NCBI GenBank assembly: GCA_023229135.1
Contig: JALNZT010000021.1
Location: 1 to 64,000 of the forward strand
Length of the DNA: 64,000 nucleotides
Direction: 5' to 3'
Source of the DNA: Bacteroidales bacterium
GTDB taxonomy: Bacteria > Bacteroidota > Bacteroidia > Bacteroidales > F082
In this document: positions 27,806-36,961 of the stretch, in pieces
Layout: each line of letters begins with the position of its first letter
Numbering within the stretch: position 1 is the first letter of the stretch
Translations under genes and position numbers: made by a program
Notes under the pieces: generated by a model
What the model saw: only the letters and a program-made list of their open reading frames with translations
Told to the model about the DNA's origin: nothing
The model's database searches: none

Positions 27806-28648
27806 ATGAGGCACCACTGGTTATATATATCACTTTTTGGACTAATGTTTTCGACAGTGCTTGGCGGTTGTAGCGCGCAGAAAAAGCTGGCGAAACAATA
27901 CGTTGAACAATCCTCCGAGTGGGGCGTGTTGGTTTTGATGCCGGAGCATATTTTTAAGTTTAACGAACGTTATGACCGTGACGAAAAAGGGATGAGCCAG
28001 CTTTCTGAATTTGAAAAAAATCAGGAATTGCTCAGTCAGACCTTGTTAATGAACACATTGAACGACAGTCTTGTACGCGTAATTTTTGAAAATGCTTACC
28101 TCAACACGCTTCGTAACTACAATGTGAAAGTCTATACTGAACCCGATTTTCAAGATTTTTACGAGCGTGATAGCTTGAGTTGGATAGTTAATGTGGCACA
28201 GCTTGAATTGCAGGAATTTATTGAAAATTATGAGGATGAGGACATGTTTTACGGCATGTCGTATTTGAAAGTCGTGCCGCTAAATGCTATAAACCTGGCC
28301 GTTTGGGTCGAAATTAGCCAGCTAAACCAAAGCAATCAGGAGGCCAAGGTGTATTTCACAGACCAAAATTTATTCGATCAGCTCGAAAGTGAATTCATTT
28401 ATGACTTTTATACAAGTCAAGTGAACTATTACTATAGCATAGACAGCTTGAAAACACAGGATATTTATGATTTTGCCGGTTTTATGGGTAGACTGTCAGC
28501 CTCGTACACCTATGACCAAATTCTGAATAATAAGCTGGAATACGAGCTTCCGAAAACGGAAGCTGAAATACTGTTTTATCGCTACGACCCTTTTGCTAAG
28601 CGGCTTTTTTCTACTGAATTTGATCGTTTTATTTTACTGGAAAAATAG
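27806..28648 (+). CDS. Lipoprotein of unknown function
   Basis: A 280-residue protein. The signal peptide ends in lipobox LGGC with SAQKK after it. The mature part is acidic and rich in Tyr, Asp and Glu, with predicted mixed alpha/beta structure (for example WGVLVLMPEHIFKFNERYD, DSLSWIVNVAQLELQEFIENY, PLNAINLAVWVEISQL). I do not recognise a family. Similar gene-alone Bacteroidota lipoproteins are common. It follows the flavodiiron gene by 86 bp with a weak hairpin (27726-27744) and a -7-like TAATTTTG (27754-27761) in the gap, so it probably has its own promoter. Confidence 0.7.
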   Translation: MRHHWLYISLFGLMFSTVLGGCSAQKKLAKQYVEQSSEWGVLVLMPEHIFKFNERYDRDEKGMSQLSEFEKNQELLSQTLLMNTLNDSLVRVIFENAYLNTLRNYNVKVYTEPDFQDFYERDSLSWIVNVAQLELQEFIENYEDEDMFYGMSYLKVVPLNAINLAVWVEISQLNQSNQEAKVYFTDQNLFDQLESEFIYDFYTSQVNYYYSIDSLKTQDIYDFAGFMGRLSASYTYDQILNNKLEYELPKTEAEILFYRYDPFAKRLFSTEFDRFILLEK

Positions 28649-28821
28649 GCTGCTTTCAAGTTTGGTTTTATTGCATATAATCTATTAATGGACAAGATGA
28701 CCGTAGAGGTTTTGGTTGAGCAGGTTGTTTATTTTAAGGAAGTTAACGGGTGTAGAGCCTGTATTTGCCTACAATTAAAATCCCTTTATAGCTCCTCCAA
28801 TTGGCATAAAGTTCATGTTGG

Positions 28822-31800
28822 TTAGTTTTCGGGCAAAATCACCTTTTCGTCTTTCAAAATAACTATTCCTTTTTCTAAAGCAAAATCAATTCCTGTTTTC
28901 ATTGCTTGCTCAACATTTCCACCCATTCGGGCATATCCAAAAATTTTGGCAACTTCTCGAATTAAATCGTCTTCAGGCAAACTGATTTGGTTAATCAGCA
29001 CCTCTTTTATTCCACAAGTAATTTCTTCCTTGGCTAAATCTTCTGCATTTCGTTTTTGGTCCTCTTCTCCGGCAACTCGAAAAATAGCGTAATGCTCAGG
29101 TTCTTGATCTTTATGCCAATAAAACAGTGTTCCGTTTTGGTTTGTCTGGGTAAGCGATAAAGTAGAATAGAGGGTGCTTAAATATTCATTTAATCTCACG
29201 CCCAAGCGCGAAATACCCCAGGCATTTATAATACGTCGCGATAAAAGCGTGTGGCTGATAGGTGCTTCAATTTCTAGTACACGATTAATTTGACGCTTGA
29301 TGGCAGGTTGAAGCTGCGAATCAAAGAACTCATCAGAAGAATTTAGATAGGACTGTTCCAGTAGGCAAGTTTTATATGGCGTATGCCTTTGTATTGGTTC
29401 TATTATTTGTTGTGTAATGCTCTGAAGTTTCAAGTTTGAAATTTCTTTTCGTTTTTGTTCGGCAGGTATTTTTGGATTTTCAGGCTCCATTGTTTTTTCT
29501 TTCAGGCTTTTTGCCGCTTCAATTGCATGAACAATGTTTTGAATAGCTTTTTGTGGATTATCCCACCAATCTGGTGTCCAAAGTTTATAAATATTCCAGC
29601 CTAACATTTTCAAAACGCCTATTTGAACAATTTCTCTATCTTTAGCTGTTTTTGCTGCGCGATAAGTTTTTCCATCGGTTAAAATACCCAAAATATATTC
29701 TGAAGGTTTTTCCGGATTTACAACGCCAATATCTATTTTATATCCCGAGCAGCCAATAGCTGTTCGAACGGAATACCCTAGTTTTTGGATTTCATTGGCA
29801 ACCATTTTTTGAAAAAATCCAGGACTTGTTTTAGTTGAGTTTTCTTTTTGCGGCAGGGCTATTTTTCCCTTTTCGGTGTATTCCAGAAACGCTTTAATAC
29901 CTGCAATTCCTTCCGAGGATGTTCTTGAAATATCAATCTGGTCAGATTGTAAAGTGGAAAAAACTTTCATCTCATACCTGGCGCGCGAAATGGCAACGTT
30001 TAGTCTTCTCCAGCCGCCTTCTCTATTCAACGGCCCAAAGTTTAAGTAGATTTTTCCTTGCCGATCGGGGCCATAGCCAACCGAAAATAATATTACATCC
30101 CGCTCATCTCCTTGAACGTTTTCTAAATTTTTAACGAAAATAGGTTCTGACGATTCCATTGCTACCCTTTCCAATTCCGGATTCTTTTTAAAGGCTTCGG
30201 TCAATAAAACTTCGATAAGATGCTGTTGAACAGAACTAAACGTTACAATACCAATGCTTCTTTGCGAAAGTTTGGCATCGGCTAAACGAGCTAAAACTTC
30301 GGAAACAATCGCTTTTGCCTCAAAGTGATTCTGACGGGTTTTTCCTCGATCGTAGTATCCTGGAACATATACATTATTTACTTTTGTAGCCATATCGTCA
30401 GGCGACGGGAAAGTTAATAATTTATTTTCGTAATAATTTGAATTGCTGAATGCTATCAAGCTTTCGTGTTTGCTGCGATAATGCCACAATAAATGTTTTG
30501 ATGGCATGGATAAAGCAAGGCAATCATCCAGAATGCTTTCCAAATCTTCTTTGTCTGCATTTTCTTCATCAAAATGATTGGTTGAGAAAAAACTGGTTGG
30601 TGGCATTTGTTTTGGATCGCCCACAACAATAAGGTTCTCACCTCTGCCAATAGCACCAACAGCCTCGCATGTTGGCATTTGTGAGGCTTCATCGAAAATT
30701 ACCAGGTCAAATTTCGATTTGTCAACTTCAAAATATTGTGCTACCGAAATCGGACTCATCAACATACACGGGCACATCCTGGGCAAAAGGTTAGGAATTA
30801 AATCAAATAACCGTCTAATGGACATGCCCCTGCCATTGTTGCGTATAGCGCGTTGCAGTATTCCAATTTCCGAACTATTTGCTGCTTCTTTTGTGAAGGA
30901 AGGAATTTTTGATGCCAGCTTCGCAAATAGTTCTGCTTTGGTTAACTCTTCAAAATACCTGCTTTGTTCTTTAAATTTTTTTATTTTCCCTTCAAATAAT
31001 TTACCGTTGAAAACGGATAATCTTACATCATTTGAGATAATATATTCAGAAAAATGTTTAAATAATGATTTTTTGAAAGAAGTTAGTACTTCTTGATTTG
31101 TGAGCTCACCAGTTGAATAAGCTTCTGTAATTGAAGATAATCCGGCGTCATCTACCTCTTTTTTAACCCGGTTCCAACTTGTCCAATCGCGCAAATAATT
31201 AAGATTTGCTAACCAGTTCTCAGCATTTTGTAGCCAAAAAGCTGTCCAGTCTATTGGATTATATTGCTCCGATTCAAAATTTATATCCAATAAATCATGC
31301 AAGCTTTCTTCAATAATTAGTTGTTCTTCTGCTAAAACTATATAGTTTAAAACAGCTTTCCCTTTCAAATTCAAAAATGAACGACTTCCATCAGATAATA
31401 GATTAGCTATAGTGTGCCTTTTTTCTTTTGTTTTTGTGGTGTCTTCTGTTATTTTTAAGAGTAAGCGATTGATTTGTAAGCTTGTTTCGCAAATCTGTGA
31501 AACAATACCCCAATTGCTATTGCCATTATTCCATAAAAAGTCAAGTTCTGAAGATAAACTTGTCTCATTTTTATCCAGCTGTTCTTGTTCTTTTTGATAG
31601 TGTATTATTGTTTCTAAATAATTAATAATTTTACTTTTATCAAGTTTAGTATTTTTAGCTAATGGGCGAAGTGTTTTTAGTAGTCTGTTTTGACCTAACA
31701 ATTTGGGTAAAAGCCATTGTTGCGAAACAGCTTTCCACCTGTTAAGCGCGGGTTCTGCATCGTAACATAAAATATTTTTTGTGAAATCAGCTAACAATGA

Positions 31801-34674
31801 TTCACGGTAGCTATCCCGTTTTTCTCCGTGTTTGGCCAAGGCTATTATTGCAGGAAGGATTCGTTCCGGATAGTTTATATTAATTAAGGTAGCAGGAGCA
31901 TCAGGTAGCGACACTATTTCTTTGCTAAGTTGTTCCAAACTTGCTGTTTTTTCTTTATCAAATGCGGTTGTATCAATCAAAAGTAATTCACACAACTGTT
32001 TTTGGGTTTGAATTTTTTTACCTAATAATTCAGCATATTTTGAAATTAGCTCACCGGCTTTGGTTCTGTTTTGCTGACTATATTGGGTTGTTTTAATTTG
32101 AGCTAATGGATGATTGTGCGGATGGCCGCAAAGGGTTCCCGCATTTTGTAGCTCTTCCACTTTATCAGCTAATTCCACAAATCGTTCTTTGGTAATTGTT
32201 GCAATGAACTTTTCTTCAAACTTTATGGTACCTTTTGCATTGTTATGTTCTGCATAAGCTGTAAATGAATCGTATAGCGAAAACCCAAAGTGGTATTTTT
32301 GGTGTAACGCTTCCACATATTCGTTTAGTTCTAATCTCTGTTTATGAAGTCTTTCGGCTTCAGTGGCAAATTCAAGAGGTGATGATTTTCGAATTACCTC
32401 TGTTGTTTTCCTTAGTTGGTCTAAAATAGTAGATTTTTTTGATTTGTTAGAATGAAGTTCGAGACAAAATGGATCGAGGCCAATATCCACTAATCGTTTT
32501 TGCACTACTGTTAATGCTGCCATTTTTTCGGCAACAAAAAGAACTTTCTTTCCTTGATACAAAGCATTTGCAATTATATTGGTGATAGTTTGCGATTTTC
32601 CTGTTCCGGGAGGGCCGTGAAGTATAAAACTTTTGTTTTGAGTGGCGGAAGAAATGGCTTCGAACTGTGTGGAATCAGCACTTATTGGCAAAGCAATTTC
32701 AGATGGGAAATAGCTTTTATCTAAATCAATTTCCGCAGAAGCTTCTTCTATCTCCCATTCTAATTTGCCAGAAACTAAACTGTTTACTATTTTATTTTCC
32801 GTGAGTTTTTCTGCATTATTGTGAATATCATTCCACATAATGAACTTGCTAAACGAGAAAATTCCCAGAAATGCATGTTCTTCGATATCCCATCTTGCCT
32901 GTGACATAATGCCTCGGCGAATAATATTGAAAATTCTACCTACATCTACTCCGCTTGCATCGCGCGGTAGTTCGTCTAAGCCATTTATGGAAATATCAAA
33001 TTCTTGCTTGAGCATTTCCAGCAAGGTGATGTTCATCAAAGTCTCCTCTTCCTTGCTTCGGATAACATAGCCTTTCTGGGCTGATTTTCGAATTATTTCA
33101 ACTGGCAAAAGCAAAATAGGGGCATAGCGAGCTAATTCACTTTGGGGCGTTTCAAACCATTTTAAAAAACCTAAGGCGAGATAGAGCGTATTTGCTCCAT
33201 TTTCCTCCAACGATAAGCGTGAACTCCGGTAGAGTTTTGTTAAAGCAGATTTTAATTCTAATTCTGTTAAATAGGTACGCAGCCGCTTGCGTGTGAGGTC
33301 AAATTTTATGAGCTCAACAATCGGATCCGACATATTTAGCTGCTGGTAAACTCCTGATTTTTTGTTCGGGTAAACCCATTCATCAGGTTTTGTCAATAGT
33401 TGAAATTCATCATTGTTGGCAAGTGCATCCTCAAAGGAGCTCAGATTAACAGAAAATAACTGAATGGTGCTTTGTGTAATTCTTAAGTTTAAAAGATTAT
33501 TTCGCAAACTTAAATCCAGTAATTTCCGCTCCCAAAGTTTTTGTTTGGTAAATTGGGCTAACTTTGGTGCCATTGGCTTTCCCGCAACAATAATACTATC
33601 CGGCGCTGGATTTTCCCTGCTCACAAACTCTTTATCTTCAATGATTTCCCATCCATCAAAGGTTTTTATTCTTTGTGGAAGTGGCTTAATTCCACTTAAC
33701 CGTGCTCTTTTTACATCAATGAAAAGTATAAAATCCTCTTCTTTTATTAATCTGAAATTTGCAGTATTGATTGCTTCATCAAATGATTGTAAGTGTCCGG
33801 AATTCATGTAGGTAGCTTCTAGCAAGCTAATTTCATTGATGCCCGATGCAATTCGTTTTTTTAATAGTGAAACGTCATCATTTACGCTATCTGCAAAGGT
33901 ATCGTCAATGAGCCAGGCACCAACAAATGCGTGGCCGTTCACTACTACTAACAAAGGATTTAGACCGATTGCTTCAATACAACTTGCGTACAAAAGCGCC
34001 ATATCCACACAGGTACCCAGCTTTTGAGAGAACAGTGTATCGCACATCCGGATGCGTTGCCCTTCGTTCTCAAAACTTGCAGGCGGAGAGCAATAGATAA
34101 TTTTTAAACCTACAATTGCCTCATAAACAGCACCCATCTGCTTTTTCACCCTGTCGGGGTTTAAACTTTGATAGGCATCAAAAGAGGGATTACCAGTCCA
34201 GCTCTCAAGTACCTTTGACGCCATTTGTATTACTGTTGAAACTTCAGGATGGTTGGGAGTGGCAAAAGCTGCTAACATCTCGGGCAATGTTCCAATGCCA
34301 TTCCACTGGTCGTAGGCCAAAATATCAACGGAATAATTTTCAGTAAATAGCTCGTTTTCTTGTGCTGAGATGGATAGAAATAAATCTCCGCTAAGTTTTT
34401 CTGTCAGACCGGATAAAAATTTAGCAGAAAGTTTTATGTCTTTTGCTTCAACTTCAATACTTTGATTGCCTGAAAGTCTCTCAAGGCTATGCTGCCAGCT
34501 ATTAGCAAAATCAGGTTCTGATTTTATTTCAATTTTTAAGTCCAATAAATCCGTTTCCGAAATGTTTTCGATCACAAATTTTCTAATTATCGGAATGCGG
34601 TTTTGTTGAATGGCGTAATTGGCTATCCGAGTGTAGATAAATGTTACCTTGAGTGAATTGAATGATGTTGTCAT
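28822..34674 (-). CDS. DUF4011-helicase-nuclease protein, Hhe-like antiphage defence candidate
   Basis: A single 1950-residue protein. From N to C: a beta-rich region (1-110); a transglutaminase-like part with KLGTCVDMALLYASC and GHAFVGAWLIDD (about 220-260); a DUF4011 segment (KLWERKLLDLSLRNNLLNL, about 380); a superfamily 1 helicase with Walker A GPPGTGKSQT (about 686), Walker B IFDEASQMP (about 1325) and the late motif LNVAISRARYEM (about 1558); a Vsr/REase-like nuclease (about 1610-1710) with GYSVRTAIGCSGYKIDIGVV and the catalytic-type EYILGILTDGKTY; and a DUF3320-like end. This order matches what I recall of the one-gene defence system hhe (DUF4011-helicase-Vsr). It likely attacks foreign DNA. 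It stands alone beside a repeat array and looks more AT-rich than its neighbours. Confidence 0.85.
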   Translation of the reverse strand: MTTSFNSLKVTFIYTRIANYAIQQNRIPIIRKFVIENISETDLLDLKIEIKSEPDFANSWQHSLERLSGNQSIEVEAKDIKLSAKFLSGLTEKLSGDLFLSISAQENELFTENYSVDILAYDQWNGIGTLPEMLAAFATPNHPEVSTVIQMASKVLESWTGNPSFDAYQSLNPDRVKKQMGAVYEAIVGLKIIYCSPPASFENEGQRIRMCDTLFSQKLGTCVDMALLYASCIEAIGLNPLLVVVNGHAFVGAWLIDDTFADSVNDDVSLLKKRIASGINEISLLEATYMNSGHLQSFDEAINTANFRLIKEEDFILFIDVKRARLSGIKPLPQRIKTFDGWEIIEDKEFVSRENPAPDSIIVAGKPMAPKLAQFTKQKLWERKLLDLSLRNNLLNLRITQSTIQLFSVNLSSFEDALANNDEFQLLTKPDEWVYPNKKSGVYQQLNMSDPIVELIKFDLTRKRLRTYLTELELKSALTKLYRSSRLSLEENGANTLYLALGFLKWFETPQSELARYAPILLLPVEIIRKSAQKGYVIRSKEEETLMNITLLEMLKQEFDISINGLDELPRDASGVDVGRIFNIIRRGIMSQARWDIEEHAFLGIFSFSKFIMWNDIHNNAEKLTENKIVNSLVSGKLEWEIEEASAEIDLDKSYFPSEIALPISADSTQFEAISSATQNKSFILHGPPGTGKSQTITNIIANALYQGKKVLFVAEKMAALTVVQKRLVDIGLDPFCLELHSNKSKKSTILDQLRKTTEVIRKSSPLEFATEAERLHKQRLELNEYVEALHQKYHFGFSLYDSFTAYAEHNNAKGTIKFEEKFIATITKERFVELADKVEELQNAGTLCGHPHNHPLAQIKTTQYSQQNRTKAGELISKYAELLGKKIQTQKQLCELLLIDTTAFDKEKTASLEQLSKEIVSLPDAPATLININYPERILPAIIALAKHGEKRDSYRESLLADFTKNILCYDAEPALNRWKAVSQQWLLPKLLGQNRLLKTLRPLAKNTKLDKSKIINYLETIIHYQKEQEQLDKNETSLSSELDFLWNNGNSNWGIVSQICETSLQINRLLLKITEDTTKTKEKRHTIANLLSDGSRSFLNLKGKAVLNYIVLAEEQLIIEESLHDLLDINFESEQYNPIDWTAFWLQNAENWLANLNYLRDWTSWNRVKKEVDDAGLSSITEAYSTGELTNQEVLTSFKKSLFKHFSEYIISNDVRLSVFNGKLFEGKIKKFKEQSRYFEELTKAELFAKLASKIPSFTKEAANSSEIGILQRAIRNNGRGMSIRRLFDLIPNLLPRMCPCMLMSPISVAQYFEVDKSKFDLVIFDEASQMPTCEAVGAIGRGENLIVVGDPKQMPPTSFFSTNHFDEENADKEDLESILDDCLALSMPSKHLLWHYRSKHESLIAFSNSNYYENKLLTFPSPDDMATKVNNVYVPGYYDRGKTRQNHFEAKAIVSEVLARLADAKLSQRSIGIVTFSSVQQHLIEVLLTEAFKKNPELERVAMESSEPIFVKNLENVQGDERDVILFSVGYGPDRQGKIYLNFGPLNREGGWRRLNVAISRARYEMKVFSTLQSDQIDISRTSSEGIAGIKAFLEYTEKGKIALPQKENSTKTSPGFFQKMVANEIQKLGYSVRTAIGCSGYKIDIGVVNPEKPSEYILGILTDGKTYRAAKTAKDREIVQIGVLKMLGWNIYKLWTPDWWDNPQKAIQNIVHAIEAAKSLKEKTMEPENPKIPAEQKRKEISNLKLQSITQQIIEPIQRHTPYKTCLLEQSYLNSSDEFFDSQLQPAIKRQINRVLEIEAPISHTLLSRRIINAWGISRLGVRLNEYLSTLYSTLSLTQTNQNGTLFYWHKDQEPEHYAIFRVAGEEDQKRNAEDLAKEEITCGIKEVLINQISLPEDDLIREVAKIFGYARMGGNVEQAMKTGIDFALEKGIVILKDEKVILPEN

Positions 34675-35152
34675 TTTTTTAATCTTAAAAATTGGTTAGT
34701 AGTGCATAAATTGCACTTTATTCCTTTTTTCTTGCTATCTGGATATTGTGCAAAATCCTATACTTATTAATTTTCTGGCTTCACAACAATCTCCTAGCTC
34801 ATCACCACATTAAAAATATATTTAGAGGTATCTGAACTACTTCCAAACAAAAATTCATCACTATTAAATCCGAAACTGAAATAAAATTTCGGAAGTTTGG
34901 CGGTGTTTTTATTGAAGCATAAAGATAAAATAAATTTGTTAAACCCCACATTCCCACACCTAATATTAAACTCTCATACCGTAATATTTATCACCATCTA
35001 TTTTTTATCAAGGCTCTTTGGAGATACACGGGCGTACTTTTAAGCCGTAAACAACAGTAGAATACCTTCCTCACCATTCCATAGTATGAGCACGAATCCT
35101 GCTTTTCCGTATAGTGTAGAGAAAAGACCGTACTTTGTCTCTACAAAACTCC
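34675..35152. other. AT-rich intergenic region with possible gene remnant
   Basis: No complete gene. On the - strand a 60-codon open stretch without ATG (34973 to 34794) ends in TAG and reads like a protein C-terminus (for example KFYFSFGFNSDEFLFGSSSD). It could be a leftover of a decayed gene or chance. The rest is AT-rich and should contain the promoter of the large defence-like gene; no clear TAnnTTTG element was found. Confidence 0.35.
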
Positions 35153-35745
35153 CTCTTCAATTGCATTATTCAAACCCGTTCAGGAAATTCACGTATTTCC
35201 TCCCAATCACAAGCATTCCTATTCTTCCCATCTTCAATTGCAGTATGCAAGCCTGTACAGGCAATTCACGAATTTTCTCCCAATCACAAGCATTCCTATT
35301 CTTCCGATCTTCAATTGCAGTATGCAAGCCTGTACAGGCAATTCACGAATTTCCTCCCAATCACAAGCATTCCTATTCTTTCCATCTTCAATTGCAGTAT
35401 GCAAGCCTGTACAGGCAATTCACGAATTTTCTCCCAATCACAAGCATTCTTATTCTTCCCATCTTCAATTGCAGTATGCAAGCCTGTACGGGCAATTCAC
35501 GAATTTCCTCCCAATCACAAGCATTCCTATTCTTCCGATCTTCAATTGCAGTATGCAAGCCTGTACAGGCAATTCACGAATTTTCTCCCAATCACAAGCA
35601 TTCCTATTCTTCCGATCTTCAATTGCAGTATGCAAGCCTGTACAGGAAATTCACGTATTTCCTCCCAATCACAAGCATTCCTATTCTTCCGATCTTCAAT
35701 TGCAGTATGCAAGCCTGTACAGGAAATTCACGAATTTCCTCACCA
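35153..35745. repeat. 77-bp tandem repeat array with internal palindrome
   Basis: Seven units of exactly 77 bp begin at 35194, 35271, 35348, 35425, 35502, 35579 and 35656, with a degenerate partial unit before (from about 35153) and a partial one after (from 35733). Units differ at a few positions (for example TTTTCTCCC or TTTCCTCCC; CCGATC, CCCATC or CCATC; ACAGG or ACGGG). Most units carry the perfect palindrome GCCTGTACAGGC, changed to GCCTGTACAGGA in the last two, and the dyads TTGCA-GTA-TGCAA and AATT-CACG-AATT. No + frame has a stop, which produces three overlapping false reading frames. It lies between the divergent defence-like gene and aroC. Confidence 0.9.
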
Positions 35746-35875
35746 ATGAATAAACTAAATTTCATAAATTTCAGCAGCCATAAACTAAATTCGCTGATAT
35801 TTGTTGTATATTAGAGCCATCGGCTAATTATCAAATACCTTAAGCAACAGCTCAAACACATTAAAACACGAACAA

Positions 35876-36958
35876 ATGCCGGCAAATACCTTTGGAGAAA
35901 TATTCAGGCTGACCACTTTTGGCGAATCACACGGCAAAGCTATTGGCGGCATTATCGACGGCTGTCCGCCCGGGCTTCAGCTTGATTTCAAAGACATTCA
36001 AAATGAGCTAAACCGCCGCAGACCGGGACAGTCCAGGCTGGCTTCGCCGCGCAATGAGGCCGATGAAGTAGTTTTTCTCTCCGGAATTTTTGAAGGTAAT
36101 ACCACCGGAACGCCTTTGGCTTTTATGATTCATAACAACGATCAGCGCTCCAAAGACTACGGAAACCTTGAAAACGTTTTCCGGCCTTCGCATGCAGATT
36201 TCACCTATGAGGCCAAATATGGTGTCCGCGATTATCGTGGCGGTGGGCGCTCTTCTGCCCGCGAAACTGCATCACGCGTGGTTGCCGGCGCTATCGCTAA
36301 ACAGTTTTTGCAAAAACATAACATTCATCTCACCGCTTTTGTATCGCAAATTGGTACCGAAAAGTTAGCCGATATTCCTTTAAAAATCAGTAAGGCGGAG
36401 ATTGAGAAATCGTTGGTACGCTGTCCTGTACCGGAGGTTTCTGAGCGTATGCAAAAACTCATCGAAGCCCTGAAAGCTGAGGGCGACACACTCGGTGGCG
36501 TAATCAGTTGTTTCATTAATGGTGTGCCCGTTGGCCTCGGTGCACCCGTCTTCGATAAGTTTCATGCCGATCTTGCCAAGGCGATGTTAAGCATCAATGC
36601 TGTAAAGGCTTTTGAATATGGAAGTGGTTTCGCCGGCGCGGAAATGCGTGGATCACAGCATAATGATGCTTTTTTAATGGAAAAGGACAAGCTCCGAACA
36701 GCCACAAACCATTCTGGCGGCGTGCAGGGCGGCATCACCAATGGCGAACAAATTTATTTTAGAACAGCTTTCAAACCTGTTGCAACCATTATGCAAAAGC
36801 AGCAAACAGTCAATAAACAAGGCGAGGCCATTGAGTTGCAAGCCAAAGGTCGGCACGATGTGTGCGTGGTGCCGCGCGCCGTTCCTATCGTCGAAGCCAT
36901 GGCGGCTCTTGTTACTATCGACCATTTTTTACGCAATAAAATTTATCAAAATCTATAA
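35876..36958 (+). CDS. aroC: Chorismate synthase
   Basis: A 360-residue FMN-dependent enzyme that makes chorismate from 5-enolpyruvylshikimate-3-phosphate, the last common step to aromatic amino acids, folate and menaquinone. Signatures are TTFGESHGKAIGGIIDGCPPG at the start (broken here as FGESHGKAIGG and DGCPPG), RRRPGQS, YGVRDYRGGGRSSARETASR, GSGFAGAEMRGSQHND and the late RHDVCVVPRAVPIVEAM. Other shikimate genes are absent. It is followed after 3 bp by the AsmA-like gene, so the two are likely cotranscribed. Confidence 0.97.
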   Translation: MPANTFGEIFRLTTFGESHGKAIGGIIDGCPPGLQLDFKDIQNELNRRRPGQSRLASPRNEADEVVFLSGIFEGNTTGTPLAFMIHNNDQRSKDYGNLENVFRPSHADFTYEAKYGVRDYRGGGRSSARETASRVVAGAIAKQFLQKHNIHLTAFVSQIGTEKLADIPLKISKAEIEKSLVRCPVPEVSERMQKLIEALKAEGDTLGGVISCFINGVPVGLGAPVFDKFHADLAKAMLSINAVKAFEYGSGFAGAEMRGSQHNDAFLMEKDKLRTATNHSGGVQGGITNGEQIYFRTAFKPVATIMQKQQTVNKQGEAIELQAKGRHDVCVVPRAVPIVEAMAALVTIDHFLRNKIYQNL

Positions 36959-36961
36959 CAC

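Noticed and set aside
28649..28821. Small gene or RNA between the orphan lipoprotein and the defence-like gene
   Set aside because: The 173 bp are AT-rich with no open frame over 30 codons and no clear hairpin with T-run.
30578..31096. A 172-codon + strand frame inside the 1950-residue gene
   Set aside because: It is antisense to the well-supported helicase region and has no family-like sequence.
35086..35814. Three overlapping + strand reading frames of 171-242 codons in the 77-bp array
   Set aside because: The unit has no stop in any + frame and 77 is not a multiple of 3, so each frame simply reads the same repeat cycle shifted. Composition is not protein-like and no start signals are seen.
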